From the NCBI GenBank assembly GCA_945949045.1, contig CAMFDG010000012.1:1-55486 (forward strand): a stretch of DNA of 55,486 bases. Reading direction: 5' to 3'. A model generated the notes under the pieces. That model had not been told where the DNA came from. It saw nothing but the letters and a program-made list of their open reading frames with translations, and did not search any database. The position numbers and the translations under genes are program-made. This DNA comes from an uncultured Lachnospiraceae bacterium (GTDB lineage: Bacteria; Bacillota; Clostridia; Lachnospirales; Lachnospiraceae). Below are positions 34,898 to 43,352 of the stretch, piece after piece. Every line of letters begins with the position of its first letter. Positions within the stretch are counted from its first letter, which is position 1.

Positions 34898-35381
34898 TCT
34901 CTCCCACATACATGGTGTGCATATCGTGGTCACCGTACCACTTCGATGCGATGACCGGATCTGTGAAAGTATCCTCTGTGATCGGAACTGCCGCCATCTT
35001 TCGACAGAGCAGAACCAGATTCGCTTCATCCGGATAAGGAATGTTGTGGCGGAAGGCCGGCGTAAGCCCGGCTGCAGCAAACTTATCCTCATTTCTTCCG
35101 CTGTGGCTGCCACAGTAATTTAAGGCATCCCGGTAATCTTTGTTTAAGAAAGAGAGTGAGAACAGATCTCCATGGTCAAGGAACTCCTTGGTGTAGCGGG
35201 AATCCCGGATAAAGATGTAAACGACGTTTTTGCCCCAGAGGACGCCAACGCCTCCCCAGCTTACGGTCATGGTGTTGCATTTGTCCTTGTCTCCGGCAGA
35301 AACCAGAGCCCATTCCTTTCCGATTTTGGTGAAGGGGTTCATTTCTAAAAGCTCCATTGGATATGGCTGAAATGTGTGCAT
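34875..35381 (-). CDS. Flavin reductase family protein
   Basis: 168 residues from the ATG complement at 35379-35381, preceded on its strand by TAGGAGGAT; the longer frame to 35582 runs over its promoter and is rejected. The pattern KEWALVSAGDKDKCNTMTVSWGG, DSRYTKEFLDHGDLFSLSFL and YVGEIIEAV fits the DIM6/NTAB flavin reductase-like split-barrel family. It binds FMN and may supply reduced flavin or transfer electrons; partner unknown. Confidence 0.85.
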   Translation of the reverse strand: MHTFQPYPMELLEMNPFTKIGKEWALVSAGDKDKCNTMTVSWGGVGVLWGKNVVYIFIRDSRYTKEFLDHGDLFSLSFLNKDYRDALNYCGSHSGRNEDKFAAAGLTPAFRHNIPYPDEANLVLLCRKMAAVPITEDTFTDPVIASKWYGDHDMHTMYVGEIIEAVAR

Positions 35382-35431
35382 GATAAATCCTCCTATATTA
35401 TAAATATTCATATGCGCTCCCACACAACAAT

Positions 35432-35460
35432 AGTATAACAATGGGAACTTTTTTTCGCAA
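35432..35460 (-). promoter_or_regulatory. Promoter for the flavin reductase gene
   Basis: On the - strand: -35 TTGCGA (35455-35460), 17-bp spacer, -10 TATACT (35432-35437). Confidence 0.6.
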
Positions 35461-35499
35461 GAGGCATACAATAACATCAAAAAATAAAAAGGATCTTGT

Positions 35500-36768
35500 A
35501 TGGATCTGCAGCAGAATGTAAATGACAATACAAACAACATAGATAAGGGGACGCTCCGAATCAGTCTGACCAATGCGTCCACCGGAAATCCGGTGCAGGG
35601 AGCGACGATTGATATTTCTTACACCGGAAACCCGTCGGTCACATTGGAGGAGGTGAGCACGGATGATTCGGGAAACAGTGAGACGATTACGCTTAATGCT
35701 CCGCCACTTGAATATTCCATGGAGCCGGGGGAGCAGCAGCCCTATGCGGAATATACCATCCAGGTCAAAGCACCGGGGTACCGGGAAATTACGGTTTCGG
35801 CAATTGACATCCTTCCGGGGGAAGCGGCGATTCAAAATGTGAGAATGGAGGCGGAGGATGCGCCGGGGAATCAAATCGATACCATTGTAATTCCGGCTCA
35901 TACCCTATACGGAGATTATCCGCCAAAGATTCCGGAGGATGAGATTAAGCCCATGGAGGAAACCGGGGAAATCGTTTTAAGCCGTGTGGTAATTCCTGAG
36001 TATGTGGTGGTCCATGACGGGGCTCCTTCGGATTCTACTGCCGCCAATTATTATATCCGCTACCGGGATTATATCAAGAATGTGGCATCCTCGGAGATTT
36101 ATGCCACCTGGCCGGACGCAACCCTGCGGGCAAATATTCTGGCAATCATGTCCTTTACCTTAAACCGGGTATATACGGAGTGGTACCGGGGAAAGGGCTA
36201 TCAGTTTACCATTACCTCCTCCACGGCCTATGACCATAAATTTATGTATGGAAGAAATTATTTTCAAAGCATTTCCCGGGTGGTAGATGAGATGTTTGAA
36301 AACTATTTGTCCAGACCGGGCGTACGTCAGCCAATCCTCACCCAGTACTGTGACGGTCAGAGGGTGACCTGCCCCAACTGGATGTCCCAATGGGGCAGCA
36401 AGTACCTGGGAGATCAGGGATATTCTGCCATAGAGATTATCAGAAACTATTACGGAAATGATATGTATATCAATTCGGCTCAGGGAATCTCCGGCATTCC
36501 GGCTTCGTGGCCGGGCTATGACCTGGGAGTTGGAGCCAGTGGAGACAAGGTCCGGCAGCTTCAGGAGCAGCTGGCAAGGATCTCCAGATCCTATCCGGCC
36601 ATTCCAACGTTGACGGCGGATGGAATCTACGGAAACAGGACCAGGGAGGCCGTGGAAAAATTCCAGTCGGTATTTGGATTGCCGGTCACAGGTGTGGTAG
36701 ACTATCCCACATGGTATAAAATTTCCGACATTTACGTAGCGGTATCGCGAATCGCGGAGCTTCGCTGA
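35500..36768 (+). CDS. Peptidoglycan-binding protein with SpoIID-like core
   Basis: 422 residues, no signal peptide. Residues about 15-120 form a carboxypeptidase-regulatory-like beta domain (GTLRISLTNASTGNPVQGA). The core (180-320) has YYIRYRDYIKNVASSEIYATWP and QTLNRVY-like ANILAIMSFTLNRVYTEWYR, which resembles SpoIID/SleB-associated proteins. The C-terminal 75 residues are a PG_binding_1 domain (GASGDKVRQLQEQLARI, DGIYGNRTREAVEKFQ). A spore- or wall-related role is inferred. Export route unclear as no leader is visible. RBS AAAGGAT. Confidence 0.7.
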   Translation: MDLQQNVNDNTNNIDKGTLRISLTNASTGNPVQGATIDISYTGNPSVTLEEVSTDDSGNSETITLNAPPLEYSMEPGEQQPYAEYTIQVKAPGYREITVSAIDILPGEAAIQNVRMEAEDAPGNQIDTIVIPAHTLYGDYPPKIPEDEIKPMEETGEIVLSRVVIPEYVVVHDGAPSDSTAANYYIRYRDYIKNVASSEIYATWPDATLRANILAIMSFTLNRVYTEWYRGKGYQFTITSSTAYDHKFMYGRNYFQSISRVVDEMFENYLSRPGVRQPILTQYCDGQRVTCPNWMSQWGSKYLGDQGYSAIEIIRNYYGNDMYINSAQGISGIPASWPGYDLGVGASGDKVRQLQEQLARISRSYPAIPTLTADGIYGNRTREAVEKFQSVFGLPVTGVVDYPTWYKISDIYVAVSRIAELR

Positions 36769-36819
36769 GATAAGAAAAGGTGTATTTGTGAAGATACTGA
36801 ACAGACGAAAAGGTGACCT

Positions 36820-38583
36820 ATGAAAGAACAATGGATGGTAGCAAATAAAAAAGCCGACTTCAAAGAAATCGGAAAACGCTTTGGAATTGATCAGGTGACG
36901 GCACGGGTGATAAGAAACCGCGATGCAGTCACAGAGGAGGAAATCCGCCTGTTTCTGCAGGGCAGTCTTGTGGACCTGCCGGATCCGCACCTGTTAAAGG
37001 ATGCGGACCGGCTGGTGAAAATCCTTGCAGAGAAAATAGGAGAGAAGAAAAGAATTCGTGTGATTGGGGATTATGATATCGATGGTGTCATGTCCTCCTA
37101 TGTGCTTCTTCGTGCTTTGAAGAGGGTGGGGGCTGATGTGGATGTGGCAATCCCAAACCGCATTACCGATGGCTACGGACTAAACCGGAATCTGATCGAT
37201 GATGCTGCAGGCTGCGGTGTGGATACAATCCTTACCTGCGACAACGGCATTGCAGCAGCGGAAGAAATCACCTATGCAAAGGGGCTTGGAATGACGGTGC
37301 TCGTGACGGATCATCATGCAGTTCCATTTACCGACATGGATGGAGAAATTCACGAAACGCTTCCGGCGGCCGATGCCATTGTCAATCCCCACAGGAGCAC
37401 ATGCAGATATCCCTTTAAAGAGCTCTGCGGGGCAGCTGTGGCGTGGCTTCTGGTCTGTATTCTCTATGAAAGAATGGGCCTTGACAGAAAAGAAGCAGAG
37501 GAACTGCTGGAATTTGTTGCCTTTGCGACAGTGGGGGATGTGGTGTCTTTAACCGGAGTCAACCGAATTCTGGTGAAGGAGGGCATTCAAAGAATCCATC
37601 ACACCCAAAATATCGGAATGAGGGCTCTGATCGGGCAGTGCCAGCTGACACCTCAGCAGGTGGAATGTTATCATTTTGGTTTTGTGCTGGGACCCTGCAT
37701 CAATGCTGCGGGACGTCTCGAGACGGCACAGCTTGCCCTTTCTCTTTTTCTCTCTGAAAATGAGCGGCAGGCCACAGTGACGGCGAACCGTCTGGTGGCT
37801 TTGAATGAAGAACGAAAGCAGATGACCCAGGATGGCGTGGAGGAAGCCATGCGACTGTACGAGAGTGGGGATTATGAAAAGGATCCGGTGCTGGTTCTGT
37901 ATCTGCCTGAGGTAGATGAGAGTATCGCGGGAATTATAGCGGGGCGGATTCGGGAATGCTATTATCGCCCGACCTTCATCCTCACGAAGGGGAAGGAGGG
38001 GGTCAAGGGAAGCGGCAGATCCATCGAGGAATATTCCATGTATGAGCAGATGTGTCAGTGCGCGGAGCTGTTTACCCGCTTCGGAGGACATCCCATGGCT
38101 GCAGGACTTTCTCTTCCCGAGGAGAATGTGGAGCGCTTTCGGAGTCAGATCAATGCGTGCTGTCCTCTTGGCGTGGAGGAACTGACGCCAAAGATTCATA
38201 TTGATGTTCCGATGCCTGTGGATTATGTGACCACTGAGCTGGTGCGTCAGCTCGCTCTGCTGGCCCCCTTTGGCAAGGATAATCCAAAGCCTCTTTTTGC
38301 AGACAGGAATCTTCACGTGAAACGACTGTGGGTGGTAGGAAAGAATCAGAATGTACTCCGGCTGAGCCTTGTGTCCGGCGGAAACCGGCATATATCTGCG
38401 GTGCTTTTTGGGGGTGTGGAAGATTTTTTGACCTATGTGAGGGAGCGGTTTGGAGAGGATGCTCTCACTCATGCCATGCATGGCAGAGAAAATCCCATCG
38501 TGCTTTCCATTGTTTATTCTCCAAAGCTGGATACATACCGGGATATGGAAAGCCTGGAGTTTGTGATTTCATATTATCGTTGA
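36820..38583 (+). CDS. recJ: Single-stranded DNA exonuclease RecJ
   Basis: 587 residues. DHH-family motifs: VIGDYDIDGVMSS (motif I, Ile instead of the usual Ala), TCDNG, VTDHHAV, NAAGRLETA, and in DHHA1 GSGRSIEEYSMYEQM and FGGHPMAAGLSL. A C-terminal OB-like domain (430-587) is present. It degrades 5' single strands in repair and recombination. ATG at 36820, RBS AAAAGGTG. Close to the usual length, so likely functional. Confidence 0.92.
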   Translation: MKEQWMVANKKADFKEIGKRFGIDQVTARVIRNRDAVTEEEIRLFLQGSLVDLPDPHLLKDADRLVKILAEKIGEKKRIRVIGDYDIDGVMSSYVLLRALKRVGADVDVAIPNRITDGYGLNRNLIDDAAGCGVDTILTCDNGIAAAEEITYAKGLGMTVLVTDHHAVPFTDMDGEIHETLPAADAIVNPHRSTCRYPFKELCGAAVAWLLVCILYERMGLDRKEAEELLEFVAFATVGDVVSLTGVNRILVKEGIQRIHHTQNIGMRALIGQCQLTPQQVECYHFGFVLGPCINAAGRLETAQLALSLFLSENERQATVTANRLVALNEERKQMTQDGVEEAMRLYESGDYEKDPVLVLYLPEVDESIAGIIAGRIRECYYRPTFILTKGKEGVKGSGRSIEEYSMYEQMCQCAELFTRFGGHPMAAGLSLPEENVERFRSQINACCPLGVEELTPKIHIDVPMPVDYVTTELVRQLALLAPFGKDNPKPLFADRNLHVKRLWVVGKNQNVLRLSLVSGGNRHISAVLFGGVEDFLTYVRERFGEDALTHAMHGRENPIVLSIVYSPKLDTYRDMESLEFVISYYR

Positions 38584-38608
38584 AAAATGGCCGGAGACAT
38601 TGTAAAAT
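38580..38608 (+). promoter_or_regulatory. Sigma-A promoter for the MCP-like soluble protein
   Basis: -35 TTGAAA (38580-38585, over the recJ stop), 17-bp spacer, -10 TAAAAT (38603-38608). Confidence 0.65.
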
Positions 38609-38629
38609 AGAGACAGTGGAGGGTATAAC

Positions 38630-39592
38630 ATGTTCGGCAGAAATAAAGCGAATCAGGAAGAATTGGAAAAGTTAAAGCAGACGCTTCAGATGGATGATGC
38701 GTTTTTTGAGAAAGTCGAAGAAAAGAAGGATATGTTCGATGCCACAGCATCGGAGCTGGAGGGCTCCAGAAGGCAGGCGGACGCAGATATGGAGCAGATC
38801 CGACAGAATATTTCCAATGTATCGGAGCTTGCTCTGGGCAATGTTGAGATGGAGAATGCCCTTTCGGCATCCTTTCAGGAGCTGTCCGCCAAGGCCGAGG
38901 GTATGGAAAGAAAGCAGGAAGAGGTCAGAGACCATTTCCGGGAGGTGTTGGAGAAAACCACAGAGCTGGTGGATGCCAACAAGCATTTTACGTCTCCATC
39001 CAAATATCTGAATGAGGTTCCCGCCAGACTTCGGGCCCGGAATAAGGATAGTGGCCGCCAGCTGGATCAGATGGAGGAATACGGCAAGCAGATGGGAGTT
39101 CTGGCACTGGATGCGGCCATTGAAGCCGGGCGTCTGGGAGAATCAGGTAAGCAGTTTGTCACATCTGCGGAGGCCATTCGAAGCTATGCCTCCAATTATG
39201 ACCAGGTGATTGCCAGTGCAAGGAAGCAGCTTACAGATTCCGAGGCTGAGGTTCAGAGGCTGGAGGAGGAGGTCCACCGTCTCGTGGCTCTTCTGAAGGA
39301 AAATAATATTGCAGCGGCAAGATTGATGAAGACCTGCGGGGATGTGGTCCGGGAGGCGGATCAGGCAGGAGAGGCCACCATTGTCGGAGAGCTTCAGGCA
39401 ATGATGGATCAGGTCACGGTGCTTAAGAATGCCGATGATGAGATCGTAAAGTCGGAGGAACGTAACCGAATGCAGATGGAGGATCTGACGGAGGAGTTTG
39501 ATTCCCAGACAAAGAATCAGAAGGAAATGGCACAGATGGTGGATCCGTTTTTCCGGCATCTGGTGGAGAGAAAGGCTGACCGTGAGGAGTAA
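38630..39592 (+). CDS. Soluble degenerate methyl-accepting chemotaxis-like protein
   Basis: 320 residues with no membrane segment. It is almost all alpha-helical coiled coil. LALDAAIEAGRLGESGKQFVTSAEAIRSYA (residues about 162-191) corresponds to the signalling hairpin of MCPs (LALNAAIEAARAGE...[15 protein letters not shown]), but GxGFAVVA is changed to GKQFVTSA. It may be a cytoplasmic signalling scaffold that no longer binds CheA/CheW normally. Own promoter and a terminator; monocistronic. Confidence 0.75.
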   Translation: MFGRNKANQEELEKLKQTLQMDDAFFEKVEEKKDMFDATASELEGSRRQADADMEQIRQNISNVSELALGNVEMENALSASFQELSAKAEGMERKQEEVRDHFREVLEKTTELVDANKHFTSPSKYLNEVPARLRARNKDSGRQLDQMEEYGKQMGVLALDAAIEAGRLGESGKQFVTSAEAIRSYASNYDQVIASARKQLTDSEAEVQRLEEEVHRLVALLKENNIAAARLMKTCGDVVREADQAGEATIVGELQAMMDQVTVLKNADDEIVKSEERNRMQMEDLTEEFDSQTKNQKEMAQMVDPFFRHLVERKADREE

Positions 39593-39631
39593 GATGCTTC
39601 CTTTGATTTACGAATGGTTCTGTTTATAATG

Positions 39632-39667
39632 AAAATGTCCTGAGTGCGTGACACCCAGGACATTTTT
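39632..39667. terminator. Bidirectional terminator
   Basis: aaaatgtcctg (39632-39642) pairs with caggacatttt (39656-39666); 13-base loop; T-rich on both strands. It lies between the MCP-like gene and the convergent PAP2 gene. Confidence 0.85.
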
Positions 39668-40359
39668 TAACGCTGCTCCATGGAGAGCTTGCTGCGTGAT
39701 TTATGAGGCTGCGAGGAAAAGGAAAGGCCTCTGCGGTAAACAACACGATACATGACATAGGCCAGCAGGAAGGCCGTACATACATCAAATACGGAGTGCT
39801 GCTTTAAAAACATGGTGGCCAATATGATGCTGACCATCAGCACTAAGGATAAAAGCTGTATGGTTTTATTGCTGCGAAGCTTCTCATTGTGCGAGATGGC
39901 AAGATGGATTCCGATGGAATTATATACGTGGATACTGGGAAACAGGTTCGTTGCAGTATCGGACGAATATAAAAATTCACAGAGCATCGTGCACAGATTG
40001 TGATGCGTAAAATAGGACGGGCGAAGAAAATGCCCGTTCGGATAGATCGTAGATACGATCAGAAACACGGTCATCCCGGTATACAGGAAAGCGCACAGCC
40101 TGTAATAATCCGATTTGTTGTGAAATGCCATGTAGATGATGCCGAAGGCAACATAGGCAAACCACAGAAGATACGGTATAATAAAATACTCGCAGAACGG
40201 GATGTAGTCATCCAGCGCAACGTGAATGACATGAAACCGTGTGGTTACGGTTTTTTCCACATAAGCAAACCAGATCAGATAGACTGGAAAATACAAAAGC
40301 AGCAACAGGTGTTTGTATTTTTCATATAAATTCCGAAATCGCAGTTTGAAGCGTTCCAT
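39667..40359 (-). CDS. PAP2 superfamily membrane phosphatase
   Basis: 230 residues from the ATG complement at 40357-40359, spaced correctly after AAAAGGGG; an earlier ATG at 40383 lacks a site. Six membrane segments with the PAP2 motifs: LFPSIHVYNS (PSxH) and FLKQHSVFDV (HxxxD), while the KxxxxxxRP motif is represented by GHFLRPSYF. It hydrolyses a lipid phosphate or transfers a lipid head group, as in undecaprenyl or phosphatidate phosphatases. Has its own promoter. Confidence 0.85.
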   Translation of the reverse strand: MERFKLRFRNLYEKYKHLLLLLYFPVYLIWFAYVEKTVTTRFHVIHVALDDYIPFCEYFIIPYLLWFAYVAFGIIYMAFHNKSDYYRLCAFLYTGMTVFLIVSTIYPNGHFLRPSYFTHHNLCTMLCEFLYSSDTATNLFPSIHVYNSIGIHLAISHNEKLRSNKTIQLLSLVLMVSIILATMFLKQHSVFDVCTAFLLAYVMYRVVYRRGLSFSSQPHKSRSKLSMEQR

Positions 40360-40403
40360 TGCACAATCCCCTTTTCCTTTCATGGTGTTCCTTTATGCTA
40401 AAG

Positions 40404-40432
40404 AGTATAGCACCTCTTTAAAAAAGCGACAA
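40404..40432 (-). promoter_or_regulatory. Promoter for the PAP2 gene
   Basis: On the - strand: -35 TTGTCG (40427-40432), 17-bp spacer, -10 TATACT (40404-40409). Confidence 0.65.
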
Positions 40433-40478
40433 TAGACTTCAAACAATGTTCATAAAATGTTAAGCATTTTCCTTTCTG

Positions 40479-40507
40479 TTGACATGGCCAAAGCGAGCCA
40501 ATATAAT
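40479..40507 (+). promoter_or_regulatory. Consensus sigma-A promoter for the L,D-transpeptidase-gal operon
   Basis: Perfect TTGACA (40479-40484), 17-bp spacer, perfect TATAAT (40502-40507). This is the strongest promoter in the window. It rules out the TTG at 40479 as a start codon for the next gene. Confidence 0.9.
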
Positions 40508-40538
40508 GAAAATGGATAAAAAGATAAGAGGGATAATG

Positions 40539-42152
40539 ATGAATACAAAAGAGAAAAAAAGGATCATCGGTCTGGTGCTTCTTGGCCTGCTGCTTGTGAT
40601 CTATTTCGGTGTCTGCTTTTATTTCAGGAATCACTTTTTCCCACGGACCACCCTGGATGGACGGGGCGTGGGAGGATATACGGCAGAGACACTGAAGAAG
40701 GAAATGACGGAGGAAATCCATTCCTATACGCTCACGCTGGAGGAGCGGGAGGGAAAACGAGAAGAAATCCGGGGCGCAGATATTGCGCTGGAGCCTCAGT
40801 GGGACGGGACGATCGAGCAGCTGCTGGAGAAACAGCCGGCATTTGCATGGCCCATCCAGCTGTTTTTCAGGCATGATCTTACAGGAAAAACATTGGTGGA
40901 ATACGATGAACAGCTGCTTAAGGAGAAACTGATGGCTTTAGATTGTATGGATGAGGAGCAGCAGGTGAAACCGATAAGCGCCACCTTTTCCAAGTACGAT
41001 CCGGACAGCGGCTTTACCGTAAAGCCCTGTGTTCCCGGAACTACGATTGACAGCGACAAGCTGCTTTCCGAGGTGTCCTCTGCGGTCAGCGGGATGGCAG
41101 CCACTCTTTCGGTGGAGGAGGCAGGAGCCTATGTGGAGCCGAAGGTGAAGGATGATGATGAGCAGCTGGCGAAGGCCATAGAGAAGTTGAACAAGTACGC
41201 GGGGTGCAGTATTACCTTCCAGATCGGAGATCACACAAAGCTATTGGATGCTTCCGAGTTTGGAGACTGGTTTAAACTGAATAAGAAGCAAAAGCCGGTA
41301 TTCCGGCAGGATAAGGTGGCGGAATACGTTTCTTCCCTGGCCAAAACCTATAATACCTGCTATTCCTCAAAGACGCTGCGTACCTCCTACGGAACGGAGG
41401 TTACCATACCAGACAGCCATTATGGATGGAAGGTGGATGAAGAGGCGGAAGTCAGGCAGATTATCGCAGATATCAAGGCGGGAAAGGCTGTGACCCGGGA
41501 TCTGAATTATTCCATGACGGCCAATTCCCACGGGAAACACGATTATGGGGATTCCTACGTGGAAATCAATCTGACGGCCCAGCATCTGTTTTTATATAAG
41601 GACGGAAAGCTGGTTTTGGATACCGATTTTGTATCCGGGAATGTGGCGAAGAATAACGGAACTCCTACAGGAGCCTATGGAATCTACTATACCCAGAAGG
41701 ATGCTGTCCTTCGCGGGGATGATTATGAGACTCCGGTATCCTATTGGATGCCTTTTGCGGGAAATGTCGGGATGCACGATGCCACCTGGCGGGGGCGTTT
41801 CGGGGGAACCATCTATAAATACGGCGGTTCCCACGGATGTGTAAACCTTCCGCTTTCTGCAGCGAAGACGATTTTTGAAACGGTGGATAAGAATTATCCG
41901 GTTCTGGTCTATGAGCTGCCGGGGACGGAGAGTACCACCGGGAATGACCCGGCAAAGGCGAAAGCGGTGTCTGATCTGATCGACGCCGTCGGGGAGGTGA
42001 CAGAGGACTCCGAAAACGCCATCACAAAGGCAGAACGGGCCTACGAGAAACTCAGCGCGACGGAGAAGCTCAGCGTGAATAATTATGACAAGCTGGTAAA
42101 GGCAAGAAAAGCCCTGAACCGGATTCAGAAAGAAAAACAAGGAGTAGAGTGA
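40539..42152 (+). CDS. Membrane-anchored L,D-transpeptidase (YkuD)
   Basis: 537 residues from the second of two ATGs (40536 and 40539), behind AAGAGGG; the longer frame starts inside the promoter. One N-terminal helix (IIGLVLLGLLLVIYFGVCFYF), then two PG_binding_4-type domains (about 40-290). The YkuD catalytic domain follows, with HxxDxT-like MHDATWRGRF and GGSHGCVNLPL (Cys434). It makes 3-3 cross-links in peptidoglycan. The C-terminal 75 residues form a small helical domain (AERAYEKLSATEKLSVNNY) common in clostridial surface proteins. Its stop overlaps the galK ATG. Confidence 0.9.
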   Translation: MNTKEKKRIIGLVLLGLLLVIYFGVCFYFRNHFFPRTTLDGRGVGGYTAETLKKEMTEEIHSYTLTLEEREGKREEIRGADIALEPQWDGTIEQLLEKQPAFAWPIQLFFRHDLTGKTLVEYDEQLLKEKLMALDCMDEEQQVKPISATFSKYDPDSGFTVKPCVPGTTIDSDKLLSEVSSAVSGMAATLSVEEAGAYVEPKVKDDDEQLAKAIEKLNKYAGCSITFQIGDHTKLLDASEFGDWFKLNKKQKPVFRQDKVAEYVSSLAKTYNTCYSSKTLRTSYGTEVTIPDSHYGWKVDEEAEVRQIIADIKAGKAVTRDLNYSMTANSHGKHDYGDSYVEINLTAQHLFLYKDGKLVLDTDFVSGNVAKNNGTPTGAYGIYYTQKDAVLRGDDYETPVSYWMPFAGNVGMHDATWRGRFGGTIYKYGGSHGCVNLPLSAAKTIFETVDKNYPVLVYELPGTESTTGNDPAKAKAVSDLIDAVGEVTEDSENAITKAERAYEKLSATEKLSVNNYDKLVKARKALNRIQKEKQGVE

Positions 42153-43321
42153 TGACAGAAAAAGAATTGGTGGAAAAATTTGGAGAAATCTATGGTCCGG
42201 AGGGAGAAATACGGGTCTATTTTGCACCGGGACGCGTGAATCTGATCGGGGAGCATACCGACTACAACGGGGGACATGTTTTTCCCTGTGCGTTGACCAT
42301 CGGTACCTATCTGGCAGCCCGAAAGCGAAAGGACCGAAATCTTAAGTTTTATTCGGTCAATCTGGCAGGGATGGGAGCAATCCAGATCTCCCTGGACAAC
42401 CTTAAGCCGAAGGAGAATGGAGAATGGACCAATTATCCGGCCGGAGTGATCTGGGCCTTTGAGGGTCGGGGCATGAAGCTGGACTGCGGACTGGATATCG
42501 CAATTTACGGCAATATTCCCAATGGTTCCGGCCTTTCCTCCTCCGCTTCTCTCGAGGTGGTGACCGGATACATGCTGAAGGATATGTTTGGTTTTGACGT
42601 GAGCAATCAGGACATTGCGCTGATTGGTCAGTACTCTGAAAATAACTTTAATGGCTGCAACTGCGGTATTATGGATCAGTTCGCGTCGGCCATGGGCAAA
42701 AAGGATCATGCAATCTTTCTTGATACCTCCGATCTTTCCTATGCCTATGCGCCAATCGTATTGGATGGGGCCAAAATCGTTGTGACCAACAGCAAGGTGA
42801 AGCACAGCCTTGTGACATCTGCATACAACGACCGCAGGAATGAGAGTGCGAAAGCCCTTGCCGACCTTCAGGAGGTTTGCGGTATTGAAAGTCTGGGAGA
42901 ACTTACCTGTGAGGAATTTGAGCGCTTCAAGTCCTCGATTAAGGATGAGACCAACAGGCGACGTGCAAAACATGCGGTTTATGAGAACCAGCGGACAATT
43001 CAGGCGGTAGAGGCATTGAAGAATAAGGATCTCGTAACCTTTGGAAAGCTGATGAATGCTTCCCATGTGTCCCTTCGGGACGATTATGAAACCTCCTGTG
43101 AGGAATGTGATATTCTCGCGGAAGAAGCCTGGAAAACTCCGGGGGTCATTGGATCACGTATCACCGGAGGCGGTTTCGGCGGCTGTACCGTCAGCATTGT
43201 AGAGGATGAAGCCATTGACAGCTTCAAGGAGAATTTGACGAAGGTTTACGAGGAAAAGGTCGGGAAAACTCCGGAGTTTTATGTGGTAGAAATTGGAGAC
43301 GGTCCGGCACGGCTGGTTTAG
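42152..43321 (+). CDS. galK: Galactokinase
   Basis: 389 residues. GHMP kinase signatures: PGRVNLIGEHTDYNGGHVF, GNIPNGSGLSSSASLE and GSRITGGGFGGCTVS. It phosphorylates galactose to galactose-1-phosphate in the Leloir pathway. AAGGAG upstream; ATG shares a base with the previous stop (TGATG). With galT it forms a pair placed behind a cell-wall transpeptidase. Confidence 0.95.
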   Translation: MTEKELVEKFGEIYGPEGEIRVYFAPGRVNLIGEHTDYNGGHVFPCALTIGTYLAARKRKDRNLKFYSVNLAGMGAIQISLDNLKPKENGEWTNYPAGVIWAFEGRGMKLDCGLDIAIYGNIPNGSGLSSSASLEVVTGYMLKDMFGFDVSNQDIALIGQYSENNFNGCNCGIMDQFASAMGKKDHAIFLDTSDLSYAYAPIVLDGAKIVVTNSKVKHSLVTSAYNDRRNESAKALADLQEVCGIESLGELTCEEFERFKSSIKDETNRRRAKHAVYENQRTIQAVEALKNKDLVTFGKLMNASHVSLRDDYETSCEECDILAEEAWKTPGVIGSRITGGGFGGCTVSIVEDEAIDSFKENLTKVYEEKVGKTPEFYVVEIGDGPARLV

Positions 43322-43352
43322 ATTGGGGGATGTCCAAGAGGGAGGCAACAGG

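Noticed and set aside
37549-38481. 310-residue antisense ORF over recJ
   Set aside because: It is a shadow of a well-conserved gene, with no RBS or family features.
40479-40538. TTG start for the L,D-transpeptidase at 40479
   Set aside because: This TTG is the -35 of a perfect promoter; ATG at 40539 follows an RBS.
42125-43066. 313-residue antisense ORF over galK, and a similar one over galT (43224-44138)
   Set aside because: Both are codon-bias shadows; galK and galT carry all family motifs.
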